Below are positions 15,801-27,936 of a DNA stretch of 64,000 nt, piece by piece; the stretch's first letter is position 1, and each line of letters opens with the position of its first letter. Source of the stretch: Sinonovacula constricta. Its lineage: Eukaryota; Mollusca; Bivalvia; Cardiida; Solecurtidae. Both the position numbers and the translations under genes were made by a program. The stretch lies in assembly GCA_007844125.1 (NCBI GenBank), contig CM017572.1, positions 43,196,632 through 43,260,631 of the forward strand, in the 5' to 3' direction. The notes beneath the pieces are model-generated. The model made no database searches, was not told the DNA's origin, and saw only the letters and a program-made list of their open reading frames with translations.

Positions 15801-18800
15801 AAGCCGGGGTCCAATCTTGTAGCCATAGCAACATTAGTAAGGGGTCCAATGGCAATCACGTGCAGTTGTCCTGAAAAAAAAGGTTTGTAAGTTGTATCAG
15901 TTATAATATTTATTGCTCAAAAATACCTTATAAATGTCAACACTGTTGAAATGATAAAAATAACAACTTTGAACTTACAAAAATACTGTTTTGGGTCCAT
16001 CTCCGAAACCATATGTGGGGTAGAATATTGACGTTGGTGAAAAACGTAAATATGTATGCTTACAATGGTGTCATCACAGTGGATCAAGCTTGAATGTTTG
16101 GGCAAAAATACTTCGTCAACCAACACTGAATGACTGTTTAAAACATTAGCTCCGATTGCTTAATAAGAATATATGACAAAATCCTATGAGTATTGCAACA
16201 TATACCAAACTCCGAAAAGGCTCAGAACAAAGGTATTTCACATGCAAGCCAAGCGAAAAGTAAGAACAAATTTGTGATGAGTCATTTAAGGAAAAGAGCA
16301 AACCCGACAGTTACCGCCTTGGAACGGTCAGTCGGCAATATGGACCGACTGGGGTGCTTAAACCGGTTTTACAGAGCTCTAACCTCGCACTTCCTGACGA
16401 GTTTCTCAAATGCAAGCAACGAAAAGAAAAAACGGTCTATTTGAAAACAAAATGTTCATGCGCTGATATTTTCTATACGTCATGACGAAAGTAGTGACGT
16501 CATCGAAAAATAATGTCAACATAGTGTTTAGAAAAGAATATGGTATTATTTCGATTTGAAAAACAACACAAAAATTGTTGACCACAAATAAATTAACTTT
16601 CTGAACCATGAACAAACATGACCAGAGACGAATAAATGGTTGTAGCATCCTGTTCATGTGAAGATGGAATTGAAGAACCCAAGTTCAATGTCCATCAAAG
16701 GAAATACACGTAACAATCCTTATAGGATGAATTAAATGACAACATAGATTACATGCACGGGAAGATTTTTTACGACCGCCACACTGCACAAGTAACATTG
16801 TTGTGATCATGAATAAGAATATATGACAAAGTTCTATGGGTATTGCAAGTACACGTTCTCCTTTAAAATACTGTTTAATATTTAGTTTGGGAAAATCAGC
16901 CACGTAGGTGGAGAGTTATTGGATAGCTTCGAACCTTGTGTCCCGGAATATACACCATGTGTATACGTTAGTTATCGTTAATATGCTACATTAATTAATT
17001 GGCTCATTAATGACAATACAATAGGTAATTGGCTCTGTGCTTCATTTACATACGCTAAACTTTTATCAAACTGCTTTAAACTTAATTCAATTAACACTTT
17101 TATATCATAGCGACTTGGTCACTGGTGGTCAAATTGGCATTTATATTTGTTATATTTGGACCAGAATATTGCTGCTTATCAGGAGATTTTATTTGAACAT
17201 TTCTCTCCTTTCAAACATTTATTTTCTTTATGTCGGGAGCAGCAAAAGCCTTGCGACTCATTTTAATTATTTTAGAATGTTCTAGTTCATCAACCTACTA
17301 TAACACAGAACTGAACAAGTAGCAATATACGTCATTATGTTCACGTCATTAATAAGCATACTGTACATGCATATCAATACTGTACATGCATATCAAGTTC
17401 GGATCGTGTGGTTTCTGTTTGTCTTGCGGCTTCACTAAAATGTGATCCAATCACTTTAACATAATACACTTACCTGCGTATTGCTTTGACAACCGTATGA
17501 GCGCTTGTACGGCATGTTCCGTCCGTAGGCTCTCTTCAGTGGGACTAGCTGGGTCGGGAACATCGCCGAGGCCGTCATTACCATGGTAACTAGAACTCGG
17601 GTCATCCGTCCGGTACCTGCCGAGTAGAGATGAACTGCATCCAAGAAATACCGGAATCTGTCGAAATATAATAAAGTGTTAGATGACACATTTGAAAGGA
17701 AGAATTCAGGTAACATCAAGTAAATGAAAGTTCTATCACTATACCCTCGTCAGTATAACAGCTCATTTGTGTATACATAAAATACGTAAACATCACTCTT
17801 GTCAATGTAATGAATGTGTTCTTATGTTTACATGTACATATTATATCAGACATGAATTTAACACTTTTCTTCGCTTGTTTTGTATGTTCTTTTTATTTGC
17901 GATGTTTAAGCAAAGCACTTTTGAACAAATTGTAATCGTTCCTGGAAAAGACCTATAGATGGCGCCAAAAGTGTTCTTTACAGAAGTGAAGTGCGGCGTT
18001 TTCATGCATTGAATTTCGGTTATTATTCATTTATGGTTAATATCATAGTTTAATTAGATTGTGCTTTAACATGTTGCATCATCATTACATAACACTTATA
18101 ATTGTTTATGTTCTATATGTGTATGTATAATTTGTTTGACATAAATTGCGTTTGTTATGACGATGTACTATGTAGAAGTCAAATGTTATGCGCTATTCTG
18201 TTGTTTGTATTCGGTCCTTTTCCCATGAGTTCAAATTCAAATAGTATGAAAATCTGAAGGTATTTCAAATCTTTTAAATAACAACAAGGTTTTGCTGTTT
18301 CTGTTACTGTTTGTTGTAAGGCTAAAGCGTTCCATTGTTGAATGGGACCTTGATGGCGGCCTTTGATGCTCTGCATCAATGCTGTCTTGTTTTTCTATTA
18401 GAATATGTCTAAAAGGATTCTCATACATGCGAATGTATGTGACCAAAGTACACTGAGTTTAAAATTAACTCCTAGTTATTTATTTCGCCAACACTACAAC
18501 CCTGTGCTCTGGTTCTGAAAATCCCGAGTGCGTGCGGCAACTTTCGACTGAGATGTTTAGATGATAGGAATGACCTCTGGCATACATGTACACAACTTGG
18601 TACAGACCGAGCCACAGACGGCAGTGCGGCTCCGCGTGGGATATCGCAAATATCTCGGCCTAGTAAATAAGGCAAAATCAGTGGAACACTCGTTATAAAA
18701 ATGTCCCACCTTTTCCTCTCGTCACTAAGTGATATTCTTGTGCGGCATTATTCATTTATAAATCTGCATTTCGTGTTTATCTGTATTGTATACGATAATC

Positions 18801-19596
18801 ACAACTAGTTTAAAAACAGATAACATTAATTATTAATATGAGCATTTGAAGCCAGCCGGGACACACTTGTCGCGCCTAGTCTCCTTCGACATACATATTA
18901 GTTTCTGTACACACACTTCTCTTCCCTAAGCATTTACTGATCACGACTACGCAAGGTCATGCTGGGTAAATCCTGCTTTCGAAATTCAGCTTTCACGAAA
19001 TAAATGAGCTTGAACTCATAGAGGATTAAAATAAAAAGAAATGTTAAGTTAATATCGGGCAACAAAAGCTCGATCTTAACTTATGCATGTGACATAAATT
19101 TACAGTTTTGGTCACGTTATATTCCATATATCCCATTCATTTAGGCTTTGACCAAATACGGTAAATTCTTGCTTTAAATTGAATAATTTACATTTCAAAT
19201 GGAAAGTGTAAAAGGATTGTATTTTCCATTGATGAAAGACACGAAAGAAGAAAATGGAATTCAAATAGTACTTCTTTTACTCCAAAGAATCGTTCCCTGT
19301 TACATAAAGTTCCTACATAATAAATGCAAAACAGAAACAAGTTTCCTCTGACAAGAATGCAAAATGGAAAAAGTAATGTTAATGTATATGAACAACGAAA
19401 TACTTACATCCAGTCGATTAGCGGCATTGAGTGCTCTTAAAGTGTTCAATCCAGTCTGCTTTAGGTTAGTGTTTCCTTCTACGCATGTTATTGCTATGAC
19501 GTCAACATCCGGAGCACTAAGTGCCATGAATATTGCCATGACGTCATCATTTCCGGGATCACAGTCGATGAGTATTTTTCTCGTCATTCCGCTCAT
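9505..19596 (-). CDS. Inosine/uridine-preferring nucleoside hydrolase, five exons, complete
   Basis: Predicted to hydrolyse the N-glycosidic bond of ribonucleosides, giving ribose and free base, in purine/pyrimidine salvage in the cytosol (known for the family; mammals lack it). Exons: 19408-19596, 17474-17657, 15754-15870, 12768-12904, 9505-9831, all with GT-AG introns. Their phases join exactly into 317 residues, the usual family length. Visible motifs: Ca/ribose-binding DCDPGNDD (residues 11-18), [10 protein letters not shown] (88-97), IGPLTN (132-137), MGG (158-160), NVTPNAEFN (167-175) and a late Asp (D249). No signal peptide. The start was chosen at MSGMTRK, just before the family's N-terminal strand; the frame is open further upstream to an ATG at 19803, but that part is Phe/Tyr-rich and unlike the family. 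The neighbouring sequence gives no functional partner. Confidence 0.93.
12768..12904 (-). CDS. Nucleoside hydrolase exon 4
   Basis: Acceptor GATGCAG, donor GTAAGT. Encodes [19 protein letters not shown] and a segment ending [13 protein letters not shown]. The antisense plus-strand frame at 12655-13050 is a shadow. Confidence 0.92.
13550..13738 (+). mobile_element. SINE-like element, copy 1 (intron 3 of nucleoside hydrolase)
   Basis: A degenerate tRNA-like head (B-box-like 'ggtttgaaacc' near 13585) is followed by a body with 'gggcaag', 'ttactgcacattactcc' and 'tcagtactgttctacc', ending 'atgtttcccgatcgcct'. The same order of blocks recurs at 55600-55805, which supports a mobile family. Confidence 0.7.
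14760..15160 (-). repeat. Cluster of degenerate tRNA-like repeats
   Basis: Read on the minus strand, 'ttggtcaagaggttaagg' resembles an A box and 'tgttcaaacc' a B box. Variants of the same roughly 130-bp stretch, including 'gatcccaag' and 'aaatgctttcttgg', recur two to three times in tandem. Decayed SINE heads are the simplest reading. The 78-residue frame here is a by-product. Confidence 0.45.
15754..15870 (-). CDS. Nucleoside hydrolase exon 3
   Basis: Acceptor after a T-rich tract ending CAG, donor GTATGA. Encodes [17 protein letters not shown] and ends near MGGTYLG, the central beta strands of the family fold. Confidence 0.92.
17474..17657 (-). CDS. Nucleoside hydrolase exon 2
   Basis: Acceptor after CGACAG, start [13 protein letters not shown], donor GTAAGT, leaving phase 1. 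Contains [10 protein letters not shown], the loop that closes over the active site in this family, and a His-containing helix ([10 protein letters not shown]). Confidence 0.92.
19408..19596 (-). CDS. Nucleoside hydrolase exon 1
   Basis: 63 codons from ATG at 19594-19596 to a GTAAGT donor, phase 0. Encodes the diagnostic N-terminal motif DCDPGNDD and the following helix, ending NAANRLD. 5' UTR probably lies just above 19596; its start is not determinable. Confidence 0.92.
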
Positions 19597-19803
19597 CTTT
19601 ATTGTACGAACTTGTTCCAAAAAAATAAAGTTTGCTAAACAATAAATATAAAATTTATTATATTCGAAACGATCAAAAGTTTCGCCTAGATACACCCAAT
19701 GAACCCAAATCAGAACACACCGCCTGTTCTGTAGCGAAAACACAAAATGGCCGACGTGATGCGAGTACCAAAATTCTTTAAATGGCCTCCTTGCTCTTTT
19801 CAT

Positions 19804-20959
19804 ATTTTAACGTTACATGATTGTATTTGGGCGTATATATTTTACATTTTCAGTTGTTGTTGTTTTCCCAAAAGGCATAAACTATAAATAAAAGCAACAC
19901 TTTCTTGGACAACAATGAAAATCTATTTCTTTCTAAACACTAGGTTATATGTGAAAATGCTGCTTTTTTAAAAAATGTGTTGCCTTAAGGCAAGCACAAA
20001 TAACGCTTTTCAACTATGCAAGTCCTTTTAACTAATTTACCTAATTTATCTTGGAACTGTGCAATCGGTATTAAATGTTAATGTGTATGTTTAGTCATAA
20101 ACAATATGTTGGTTGGCTCGATGGTGACGCAATCATTTAATACACGTATATGTGAAGTGTACATGTAGCAGGTACTTACATGTACGCCAAAATGTGACCA
20201 TTGACCTTTACCTGGTAGATTTACTTTGTCTAAATTTATGATGGTGTAGATTGTGCAGTAACTTGTACAACTGGCAAAATTCAATTAATTCACTGTTTAA
20301 TGGAATTTGAAATGAGAATTGTATATGCTTTATAAAAGATAAATTGAGAATATCTATGCTTGTATGGAATATATATGATATGATATGATATATATATGAT
20401 ATGATATATGATATGATATGATATGATAATAAAAATTATATGTAGGCCTATTGCACAAGTTTTATGGAATGTATACAGTAGCATTACTGTCCACAACCAA
20501 CACACCTGTCTATAATATCCACTATCGAATGGTTTTGTTTATAGAACTAAAATATACTCGCCTTTCACCTTTAGACATATTGCGAGCAAACGACAGTATG
20601 ATCGAACATCTCTATAAACAATAAAAAGGTGAAGCAGAGCATCAAAGTCGCCGGAAATAATATATCACACAGCTAGTCTACCCATATTTAGCATAGTAGC
20701 ATTTAGCACAACTTCATTTGCTATTGTGGACTAAAAATGTTTCAAAAAGCTTGTGTTGTTAACTTAGTAAATTTGTAAGTGTGAATAACACGTTTTACCT
20801 CCCATGGCAACACAACAAGATCGGTGAACAACTCCTACCCAATAAATGCCGTGCGAAGTGTCCAAACAATTGTGATTTTTGAAATGTTCCGAAGTCACTA
20901 ACATCTGCTTTAGCGCGAGAAATCCTAACAGCACGCAACATTTATATTACCTATTTATT
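19804..20959. other. Upstream flank of nucleoside hydrolase, no further gene seen
   Basis: AT-rich DNA 5' of the hydrolase with a short 'gatat' pentanucleotide tract near 20370-20425. No promoter element could be called with confidence. Confidence 0.4.
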
Positions 20960-21470
20960 TCTTCGCAATATGTCTACAAAAGTAATATTCTTTAAGACAA
21001 AAGTAAAACCATGAAGTTTAAATATTAACAAATCTTGAATACCGAGCAAATATTACACATATGTCTATCAAATAATTGTTGTAATATTCACCGAGCAGTT
21101 ATTGCTAGATAAGTCCCCAAAAACTTTTGTTGGCTGTAAAAAACGACTAGAACTGGGATTACTGATTATTAAAAAGAAAACAATATTTTATTAGAAGAAA
21201 TGCTAAACCATAAATATGGCACCGAAGAGATTGCGGTTGAATTAATGCAGTCCTGCATTTTGAGAACAATATTTTGAGAATCGATATGTGTAAAAGTTTA
21301 CTTGTTACTTTTTCCTAGTTTCTACTTTAGAAGACAAAACAAAAGAACAGAACACTTTATATAAATGTCACAATTTGTCCTTTAACAGATGAAACAGAAT
21401 AACAATTTTCGTTTAAAAAATACGATCCCTTCTTTCTTCAAAGCAGTGACGTCACCCCATAGGCATTTCC
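20960..21470. repeat. Diverged direct duplication, copy A
   Basis: Shares an ordered set of blocks with 22095-22665: 'tatgtct.caaaa', 'gaagtttaaat', 'gaaatattacacat' type, 'gaagagattgcg', 'aacttgtta' type and a closing 'acgtcacccca'. Divergence is substantial (roughly one quarter by eye). Either an old segmental duplication or two copies of an undescribed dispersed repeat. Confidence 0.6.
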
Positions 21471-22094
21471 AAAATCAATTATAAACAAGAAAGAGCCAGG
21501 ATGTGTGACTTCCAAGGACGCCGTAGAGAGCATGCTATTTAAACAAGAAGATGACAATCCTTAGAACTAAACACTCTCTTACACTGTGGATTTAATACAT
21601 AAGCATTTGACAGAGTAACAAACCATAAATCTGATGGAAGTATAGAATTTGCTACTTTGTTTTTCTTGTTCTCTGCTACTTCTGTATTTACCAGTTGTAT
21701 TGCTATCATCGGTATACTCGGATTCTTTTGTTCAATAATACTTCGCCAAGCAGAAGCTACACATTATTGTTGCAAGCTACAATGTTAAAAAATGAATACT
21801 CCGTTCTTTTTCTCTGAAAAAGACCTCACCGCATAGCCATCGATTTCCTATTTTTTCCAGCTACACTATCGTCCTCATAAAATAGCATTACATAAAAGGC
21901 GCCGCTCTCCAGGGTCAATACCAGAGTCGCCGTTCGACCCAAAAAGTACCGATGGTCAATGAGTTCTATAAATAGATTGCCTTAACCCATTTTATCGACA
22001 TAGGACACCCAAGGCGTGTAGAAAAAAGCAAACACACCACACTTAAATAAGACCAGAAAACGTTAACATTGAAGCATTTAGTTTTCCTTTTTAC

Positions 22095-22665
22095 TCAGTT
22101 CTCAGTATGTCTCAAAAAGCAATATTCGTTGATACAAAAGTAGGACATAAAGTTTAAATCCTAACAAAGCTTCAAACCCGAGGAAATATTACACATGTAT
22201 CTATTAAACTGAAGTATGTCCAAATATATGCTCAACACACTACTAATATTAGTTATATTTGCCCAGCTTCCATAGCGCCATACGTCCCCACACAATAAAG
22301 CTTCCAACTTGGATGTAAACAAAATACCAAAACTACGAATACTTATTATTAGCAAAGAAAATAATATTATTTCTACACTAAGAAGTGTTTAATATGAATA
22401 TGACATAGAAGAGATTGCGCTCGAGTTAAAACAGTTCCTTTATCATGAAAACAAGACTTTGACTTGAATTGATTTGTGTAATAGTTAACTTGTTAATTTT
22501 TCATAGTGCTCACGTTCATTTTTATCGTTTACGTAATATTTCTAGAAACAAAAGAAACAGAACACTGAAATATATAACAGTGTCTTCTTTTACTGCTGAA
22601 ATAGAATGACAATTTTCTGTTTAAAACTAAGATCGCTTCTTAAAGTTAAGACGTCACCCCACTGG
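22095..22665. repeat. Diverged direct duplication, copy B
   Basis: Partner of 20960-21470 in the same orientation, about 1.1 kb away. It contains an insertion around 'gcccagcttccatagcg' relative to copy A and ends at the shared 'gacgtcacccca'. Confidence 0.6.
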
Positions 22666-23204
22666 CCAACTGTAAGTATAGAATCGCTTCGGTGACCCAA
22701 AGACACATTGTAACCTGTCACTTTCTGAGGGCTGTACACAATGCATATCTACAGGTATATGACATGAAACAAAACAAAATAATATGTAATTTCTGACATT
22801 GTTTACCTTAAAAACGAAGTGTGTCAAATGTTGCTTTATTGGTTAAAACTCCGATTGTGAATGGCAAGGTAAGATGAAAATACACTTGGGGTGTGGGTCG
22901 ACGGCACGTTCTGTGTGTAGTTTAATTAAATTGATACTGTTTACAAATATCAGACAACCCCTAATTTCTAAATGTCTGATATAAATTACTTACTCAGTCG
23001 CTCAATTAATAAGCAGCCATATTATGTGTGATTGTGTGTGCTTTTTATCTTCAATCAATGTTTGGTCACAAATATCGTTCTAATCAGTCGTTGGTCGAAG
23101 CCATTCTCTACTCAAGCAGCTTGGCGCAGTTTGAGCATTGAGTAGTACTATACTCAATACAATCGTATGCCATGAAATAATGTGTGATCTCCTTTGATTT
23201 AACT

Positions 23205-23445
23205 GAGATGTAAATTCTGCTTCATGCTTTGACTTTGATAAAATAAAATGAAATGAAGCTAAGTTTTCAATATATAATAAAAGATTAAAATATTGCATGC
23301 TTTGACTTTGATAAAATAAAATAAAATGAAGCCAAGTTTTCAATATATTATAAAAGATTAATGTATTGCATGCTTTGACTTTGATAAAATAAAATGAAAT
23401 GAAGCTCAGTTTTCAATATATTATAAAAGAAATATATATTGCATG
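23205..23445. repeat. Tandem repeat of about 75 bp, three copies
   Basis: The block 'catgctttgactttgataaa' followed by 'gaagc.aagttttcaatata' occurs at about 23222, 23295 and 23368. Adjacent copies are nearly identical, so the expansion is recent. Confidence 0.85.
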
Positions 23446-24259
23446 TTAATAAATATTTACATTGTTGATAAAACCTACCATTTTCTATTCTGCTATAAAT
23501 TTATTAAAACCTCAGTTATCCATCTTTAGTTTTACATTTAATTATTTTATTTTGTTAATTTATATGTGAAAAATATATGAAAAAAATATTTTGAAATGCA
23601 CGTGCTTCTTCTTTTACCGAATTTCATACCATGATAGGCATTTATTATTTAATTCTGTGACTGTGTTTTTATTTATTTATTCGACATACAGAAAGTACAA
23701 TTACCTAAACGGCAAACCGTGAACATGTTCGTATTGGTTGAACAGGCTGTCAAAAACTATCTAATATCCCTAATACTTTCTGTTTGCGAGTTCAAAAATT
23801 AACGGTATTTTAAAGCAAATATGCCAACTGTTACAAACGGTCCATTCGCCAAGATAATGAGCGTCAGTTGTCTTGTTTTTAATGCGTTGGACTCCGATTC
23901 GGATGTTCCCAAGTTTGAACCCGACATCAATCACCAGATATCTGTCCGTGGGCAACACGTAATGCAGTTACTACAGAACATATTAAATATTTATTCCTTC
24001 CAGGTATACAAAGTATACTAGATGGAGATCTATATGCAATAAAGAGGTAGGAAAAGTAACAAGAGGTTCCTGTCATATTGTTTATCATCATTGTTAGCTT
24101 TTCTAAGCTTTCCCCACCAAATTAACAGTGACACGGAGTTAGGCGTAGTAAGTAGGTAGATGAAAGCTATTATTACGAGTTGACATCAGGGATACTTGTT
24201 TCATCAACCGACCTTTAACACAGTGGTAACTCAACACAGGACTAAATGTAGAAAGTTAT

Positions 24260-24355
24260 TGCAGTTGACCTGTGGTGCCCGGTGCTTCTATCCAGACATT
24301 TGTCTGAGGTCTTCTTCCACCAAAATATCTGGACGTCGCAAAAATGACTGTAACT
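24260..24355 (+). mobile_element. Fragment of a recurring SINE-like element
   Basis: Contains 'ccagacatttgtctgaggt' and 'cttcttccaccaaaat', the same core seen at 31112-31330, 37995-38205, 42870-43095 and 62130-62345. No tRNA-like head remains. Confidence 0.55.
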
Positions 24356-24746
24356 CTATTTCTACAAACAAACCGAAAAGAAACATGGCCAAGTTGATTC
24401 AACTGAATATCTTTGAGTCCATTCAATCAAAGGTTACATTTGAGTAAAATCACTGCAGCAGCATTATAACATCTGATTAATGTATTTTATCTCCGAAACA
24501 ATAAAGGAATGTCAGAATTTTGAGAATTTGTTCTTGATGCTGAGGCCAGTTACACGTGCTTCGATTCTATTACTCCACAAGTAAATACGGTAGCTTCGTA
24601 ATACGCCAGCGATGAAATAAATGTATATGTTCATCGTAAATAGTCTTGATTGGATTGGCTTTATACTTAAAATTAATATAAAATACGGAATGCGTGGTAT
24701 TATGATAAGCCCACCAATTATAGGTAAATAGAACCGATATCTATAC

Positions 24747-25425
24747 GCTGGTATTATTAGCGCATGACGGTATCATTAGTTTATGACGGTATCAGTTTAT
24801 AACGGTATCAGTTTATGGTGGTATCAGTTTATAACGGTATCAGTTTATAACGGTATCAGTTTATAACGGTATCAGTTATGGCGGTATCAGTTTATAACGG
24901 GATCAGTTTATAACGGTATCAGTTTATGGTGGTATCAGTTTATGGTGGTATCAGTTTATAACGGTATCAGTTTATAACGGTATCAGTTATGGCGGTATCA
25001 GTTTATAACGGTATCATTTTATAACGGTATCAGTTTATGGCGGTATCAGTTTATAACGGTATCAGTTTATGGCGGTATCAGTTTATGGCGGTATCAGTTT
25101 ATAACGGTATCAGTTTATAAAGGTATCAGTTTATGACGGTATCAGTTTATAATTGTATCAGTTTATAACGGTATTATTTTATAACGGTATCAGTAGTGTC
25201 AGTTTATAATGGTATCAGTTTATGACGTATGACGCTATTAGTTTATAACGGTATCAGTTTATGGTGGTATCATTTTTTGACGGTATCAGTTTATAACAGT
25301 TTCAGTTTATGACAGTATCAGTTTATGACGTATGACGGTATCAGTTTATAACAATATCAGTTTACGACAGTATCAGTTTATGAAGTATGATGGTATTTGT
25401 TTATAATGGTATCAGTTTACTAAAT
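24747..25425. repeat. 16-bp minisatellite 'ggtatcagtttataac'
   Basis: About 40 degenerate copies with three main variants at the end of the unit (ataac, atggc, atggt). Copy quality falls towards the right end, where units become irregular. Confidence 0.93.
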
Positions 25426-25429
25426 ATGT

Positions 25430-26026
25430 ATATTGATTAATTATATTTCAATATAAATATATTAAAAATTACTTTATGTTGATGCATATGCAATTTAGGA
25501 TAACGACATAAAGTATTTTTTCATACATTTATGTTTAAATATAATTAACCAATATACATATTTAATCGACCATAAGCCCAACTGCAAAAATAACAGAGGC
25601 CTTATCCATATACACGTCAAATCGTTTCTATGTATCGGTCCAAAATCGGGTAAATATCAAAACTTACCCAAGACGTACCTGCAACACATACAAGAGAAGT
25701 CATTTAAACTGTCTGCCCTTTAACAGGTCTGTGGTGTGGTTCTCTTTTCAAATTCAAAATCACAAAGGACAAAAATAAGTTACATTCAAAAAGGCGACCT
25801 AAATATTGTGCGTCAGGTATTTCTAGAGAATAGATAGTAGAAGAAAGCCATGGCATCTCACACCTAGCTGATTTGTTGTGGACAAACAGCTATAGGAAGA
25901 CCCAGTTAACCTTGATCATGGGGTGTGATGAAAAGATCTGTGGTATTTGTTTCAGCAAAATTGTGTGATTATTCCAAGGATGGAAAGTGTTTACGCCAAA
26001 ACATGTATGCAAAAACATTTTATCTC
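25430..26026. other. Unique spacer, nothing recognised
   Basis: AT-rich sequence between two minisatellites. No gene, RNA or element signature seen. Confidence 0.4.
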
Positions 26027-27066
26027 CACTGGTGGTGGTGTGCGCCAACTGTCGTTATGCTGGTGTGTGCTGTTGTTTTGCTGGTCTGTGCTTACTGTTG
26101 TTACGCTGGTGTGTGTGCTGTTGTTTTGATGGTCTGTGCTTACTGCTGTTATGCTGGTGGGTGCTTACTGTTGTTTTGCTAGTCTGTGCTTACTGTCGTT
26201 ATGCTGGTGTGTGCTGTTCTTTTGCTGGTCTGTGCTTACTGTTGTTATGCTGGTGTGTGCTGTTGTTTTGCTGGTCTGTGCCAACTGTTGTTATGCTGAT
26301 GTGTGCTAACTGTTGTTATGCTGGTGTGTGCTAACTGTTGTTATGGTGGTGTGTGCCGACTGTTGTTATGCTGGTCTGTGCTAATTGTTGTTATGCTTGT
26401 GTGTGCCAACGGTTGTTATGGTGGTGTGTCAACTGTCGTAATGGTGGTGTGTGCTAACTGTTGTTGTACTGGTGTGTGCCAACTGTTGTTATACTGGTGT
26501 GTGCTAACTGTTGTTATGCTGGTGTGTGCCAACTGTTGTTATGCTGGTGTGTTCCAACTGTTGTTATGCTGGTGTGTTCCAACTGTTGTTATGCTGGTGT
26601 GTGCTAACTGTTGTTATGCTGGTGTGTGCCAACTGTTGTTATGGTGGTGTGTGCCAACTGTTGTTATGCTGGTGTGTTCCAACTGTTGTTATGCTGGTGT
26701 GTGCCAACTGTTGTTATGCTGGTGTGTGCTAACTGTTGTTATGCTGGTGTGTGCTAACTGTTGTTATGCTGGTGTGTGCCAACTGTTGTTATACTGGTGT
26801 GTGCCAACTGTTGTTATACTGGTGTGTGCTAACTGTTGTTATGCTGGTGTGTGCCAACTGTTGTTATGCTGGTGTGTTCCAACTGTTGTTATGCTGGTGT
26901 GTTCCAACTGTTGTTATGCTGGTGTGTGCTAACTGTTGTTATGCTGGTGTGTGCCAACTGTTGTTACGCTGGTGTGTGCCAACTGTTGTTATGCTGGTGT
27001 GTTCCAACTGTTGTTATGCTGGTGTGTGCCAACTGTCATTATGCTGGTGTGTGCTAACTGCCATTT
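26027..27066. repeat. 25-bp minisatellite, about 41 copies
   Basis: Unit 'ctggtgtgtgccaactgttg' plus 'ttatg', with gtgcc/gtgct/gttcc variants; the first 270 bp are less regular. Because 25 leaves remainder 1 on division by 3, one reading frame passes through all three phases every 75 bp. All three plus-strand frames stay open for long stretches and give Cys/Val-rich 25-residue periods. Nothing suggests that these are translated. Confidence 0.95.
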
Positions 27067-27398
27067 TATGTATTATTTATCATGTTTGTATACGTTTTTT
27101 ATTTAGTTCTGCGTATATTACCATTATTTTGTTTTGTCCACAATAACGTAGGAAATATATCACATTAAATTTAATTACATTTCAACTTGTTTGCTGTTGC
27201 ATTGATTAAAATACATACATTTATAGTTTAATTTTCGGATGTACCACTGGGATGCAGGGGCCCATAGTCCGATCTATTTGTTTCCCTGTAAAATTCAGTA
27301 AAATTTCAATTTGTCATGGCTTCAAAATTAAATTATCCAATTTTAACTTACCCAGCTGACAAACGAAGCCATTGTTTACATTTTATGCGAACAACATT

Positions 27399-27554
27399 TT
27401 AGGCATATTCTTCTTCCGACTTCCGGCGAACAAAACTATCGTGATTTCTGTAAGTTCTCATTGTACCAGATACATTCGAGGGATGACTGAACCCGAAGAC
27501 GGAATTATCCGAGGAGTTCCGATTGTGACCAAGCGCTGACGTTTCCATATTGGT
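27399..27554 (-). CDS. Orphan candidate coding exon (terminal), unrecognised protein
   Basis: Read on the minus strand, an acceptor-like 'ttttatgtcag' is followed by 51 sense codons and TAA. The segment is richer in G+C than its surroundings and its translation is hydrophilic, Ser/Asn/Arg-rich, ending RRKSEEEYA, which looks like a cytosolic C-terminal tail. I do not recognise the protein and found no upstream exons, so it could be the last exon of a gene whose other exons I missed, or chance. The open frame continues upstream into a MITE (27603-27936), which argues against using the long frame as the gene. Confidence 0.3.
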   Translation of the reverse strand, partial: TNMETSALGHNRNSSDNSVFGFSHPSNVSGTMRTYRNHDSFVRRKSEEEYA

Positions 27555-27602
27555 CTGACATAAAATGCTTGCTGACAGGTTGATCTGTTTTATTCTTATT
27601 AA

Positions 27603-27936
27603 CAGGCGCGTATCTGGGCCGTTTTTGAAGTTACGCACAATAACAAGGGAAATAACCTTTGTAGTAATACTTTTGAATATATTCGGTTCTTTTCTAATGA
27701 AAAACGGGTAAAATGCGGACATGCGAGGAACTTAACGCAAAATATGAACGACCTTTTCAACTTGAATGGCGTGGTAATAAGATTTTATAACATAGAAACT
27801 AGGGAAATAAAATATATCATTCCTAACCCTGGAAAGGTATCGATATTCTTAATGTTTTTGGTACTTTTAGATTTTCCGAATTTTCGAACGGAGGTTACGC
27901 ACGTGCTTTAAGTGCGTAACGGCAGAAACGCGCCTG
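27603..27936. mobile_element. Non-autonomous DNA transposon (MITE), hAT-like features
   Basis: 334 bp bounded by imperfect inverted termini, CAGGCGCGTATCTGGGCCG on the left and the complement of CAGGCGCGTTTCTGCCG on the right. Both ends then carry GTTACGCAC a little further in. Flanks are cttattaa and attattaa (7 of 8 matching), as expected for the 8-bp target duplication of hAT elements. The interior has no transposase-like coding. A 9-bp-arm hairpin (gttacgcac/gtgcgtaac, 27894-27920) sits next to the right terminus. Confidence 0.7.

Noticed and set aside
18472..18675. 67-residue minus-strand protein with higher G+C
   Set aside because: Inside intron 1 of the nucleoside hydrolase, with no family resemblance and no splice phase linking it to neighbouring exons.
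19597..19803. N-terminal extension of the nucleoside hydrolase from ATG 19803
   Set aside because: The upstream part is Phe/Tyr/Trp-rich with no family match; MSGMTRK at 19596 fits the usual start.
25925..27146. Several Cys-rich repetitive proteins on the plus strand
   Set aside because: All are overlapping frames of the 25-bp minisatellite, open in every phase.
27563..27722. N-terminal half of the 107-residue frame at 27399-27722
   Set aside because: It runs into the MITE (27603-27936), so it is unlikely to be host coding sequence.
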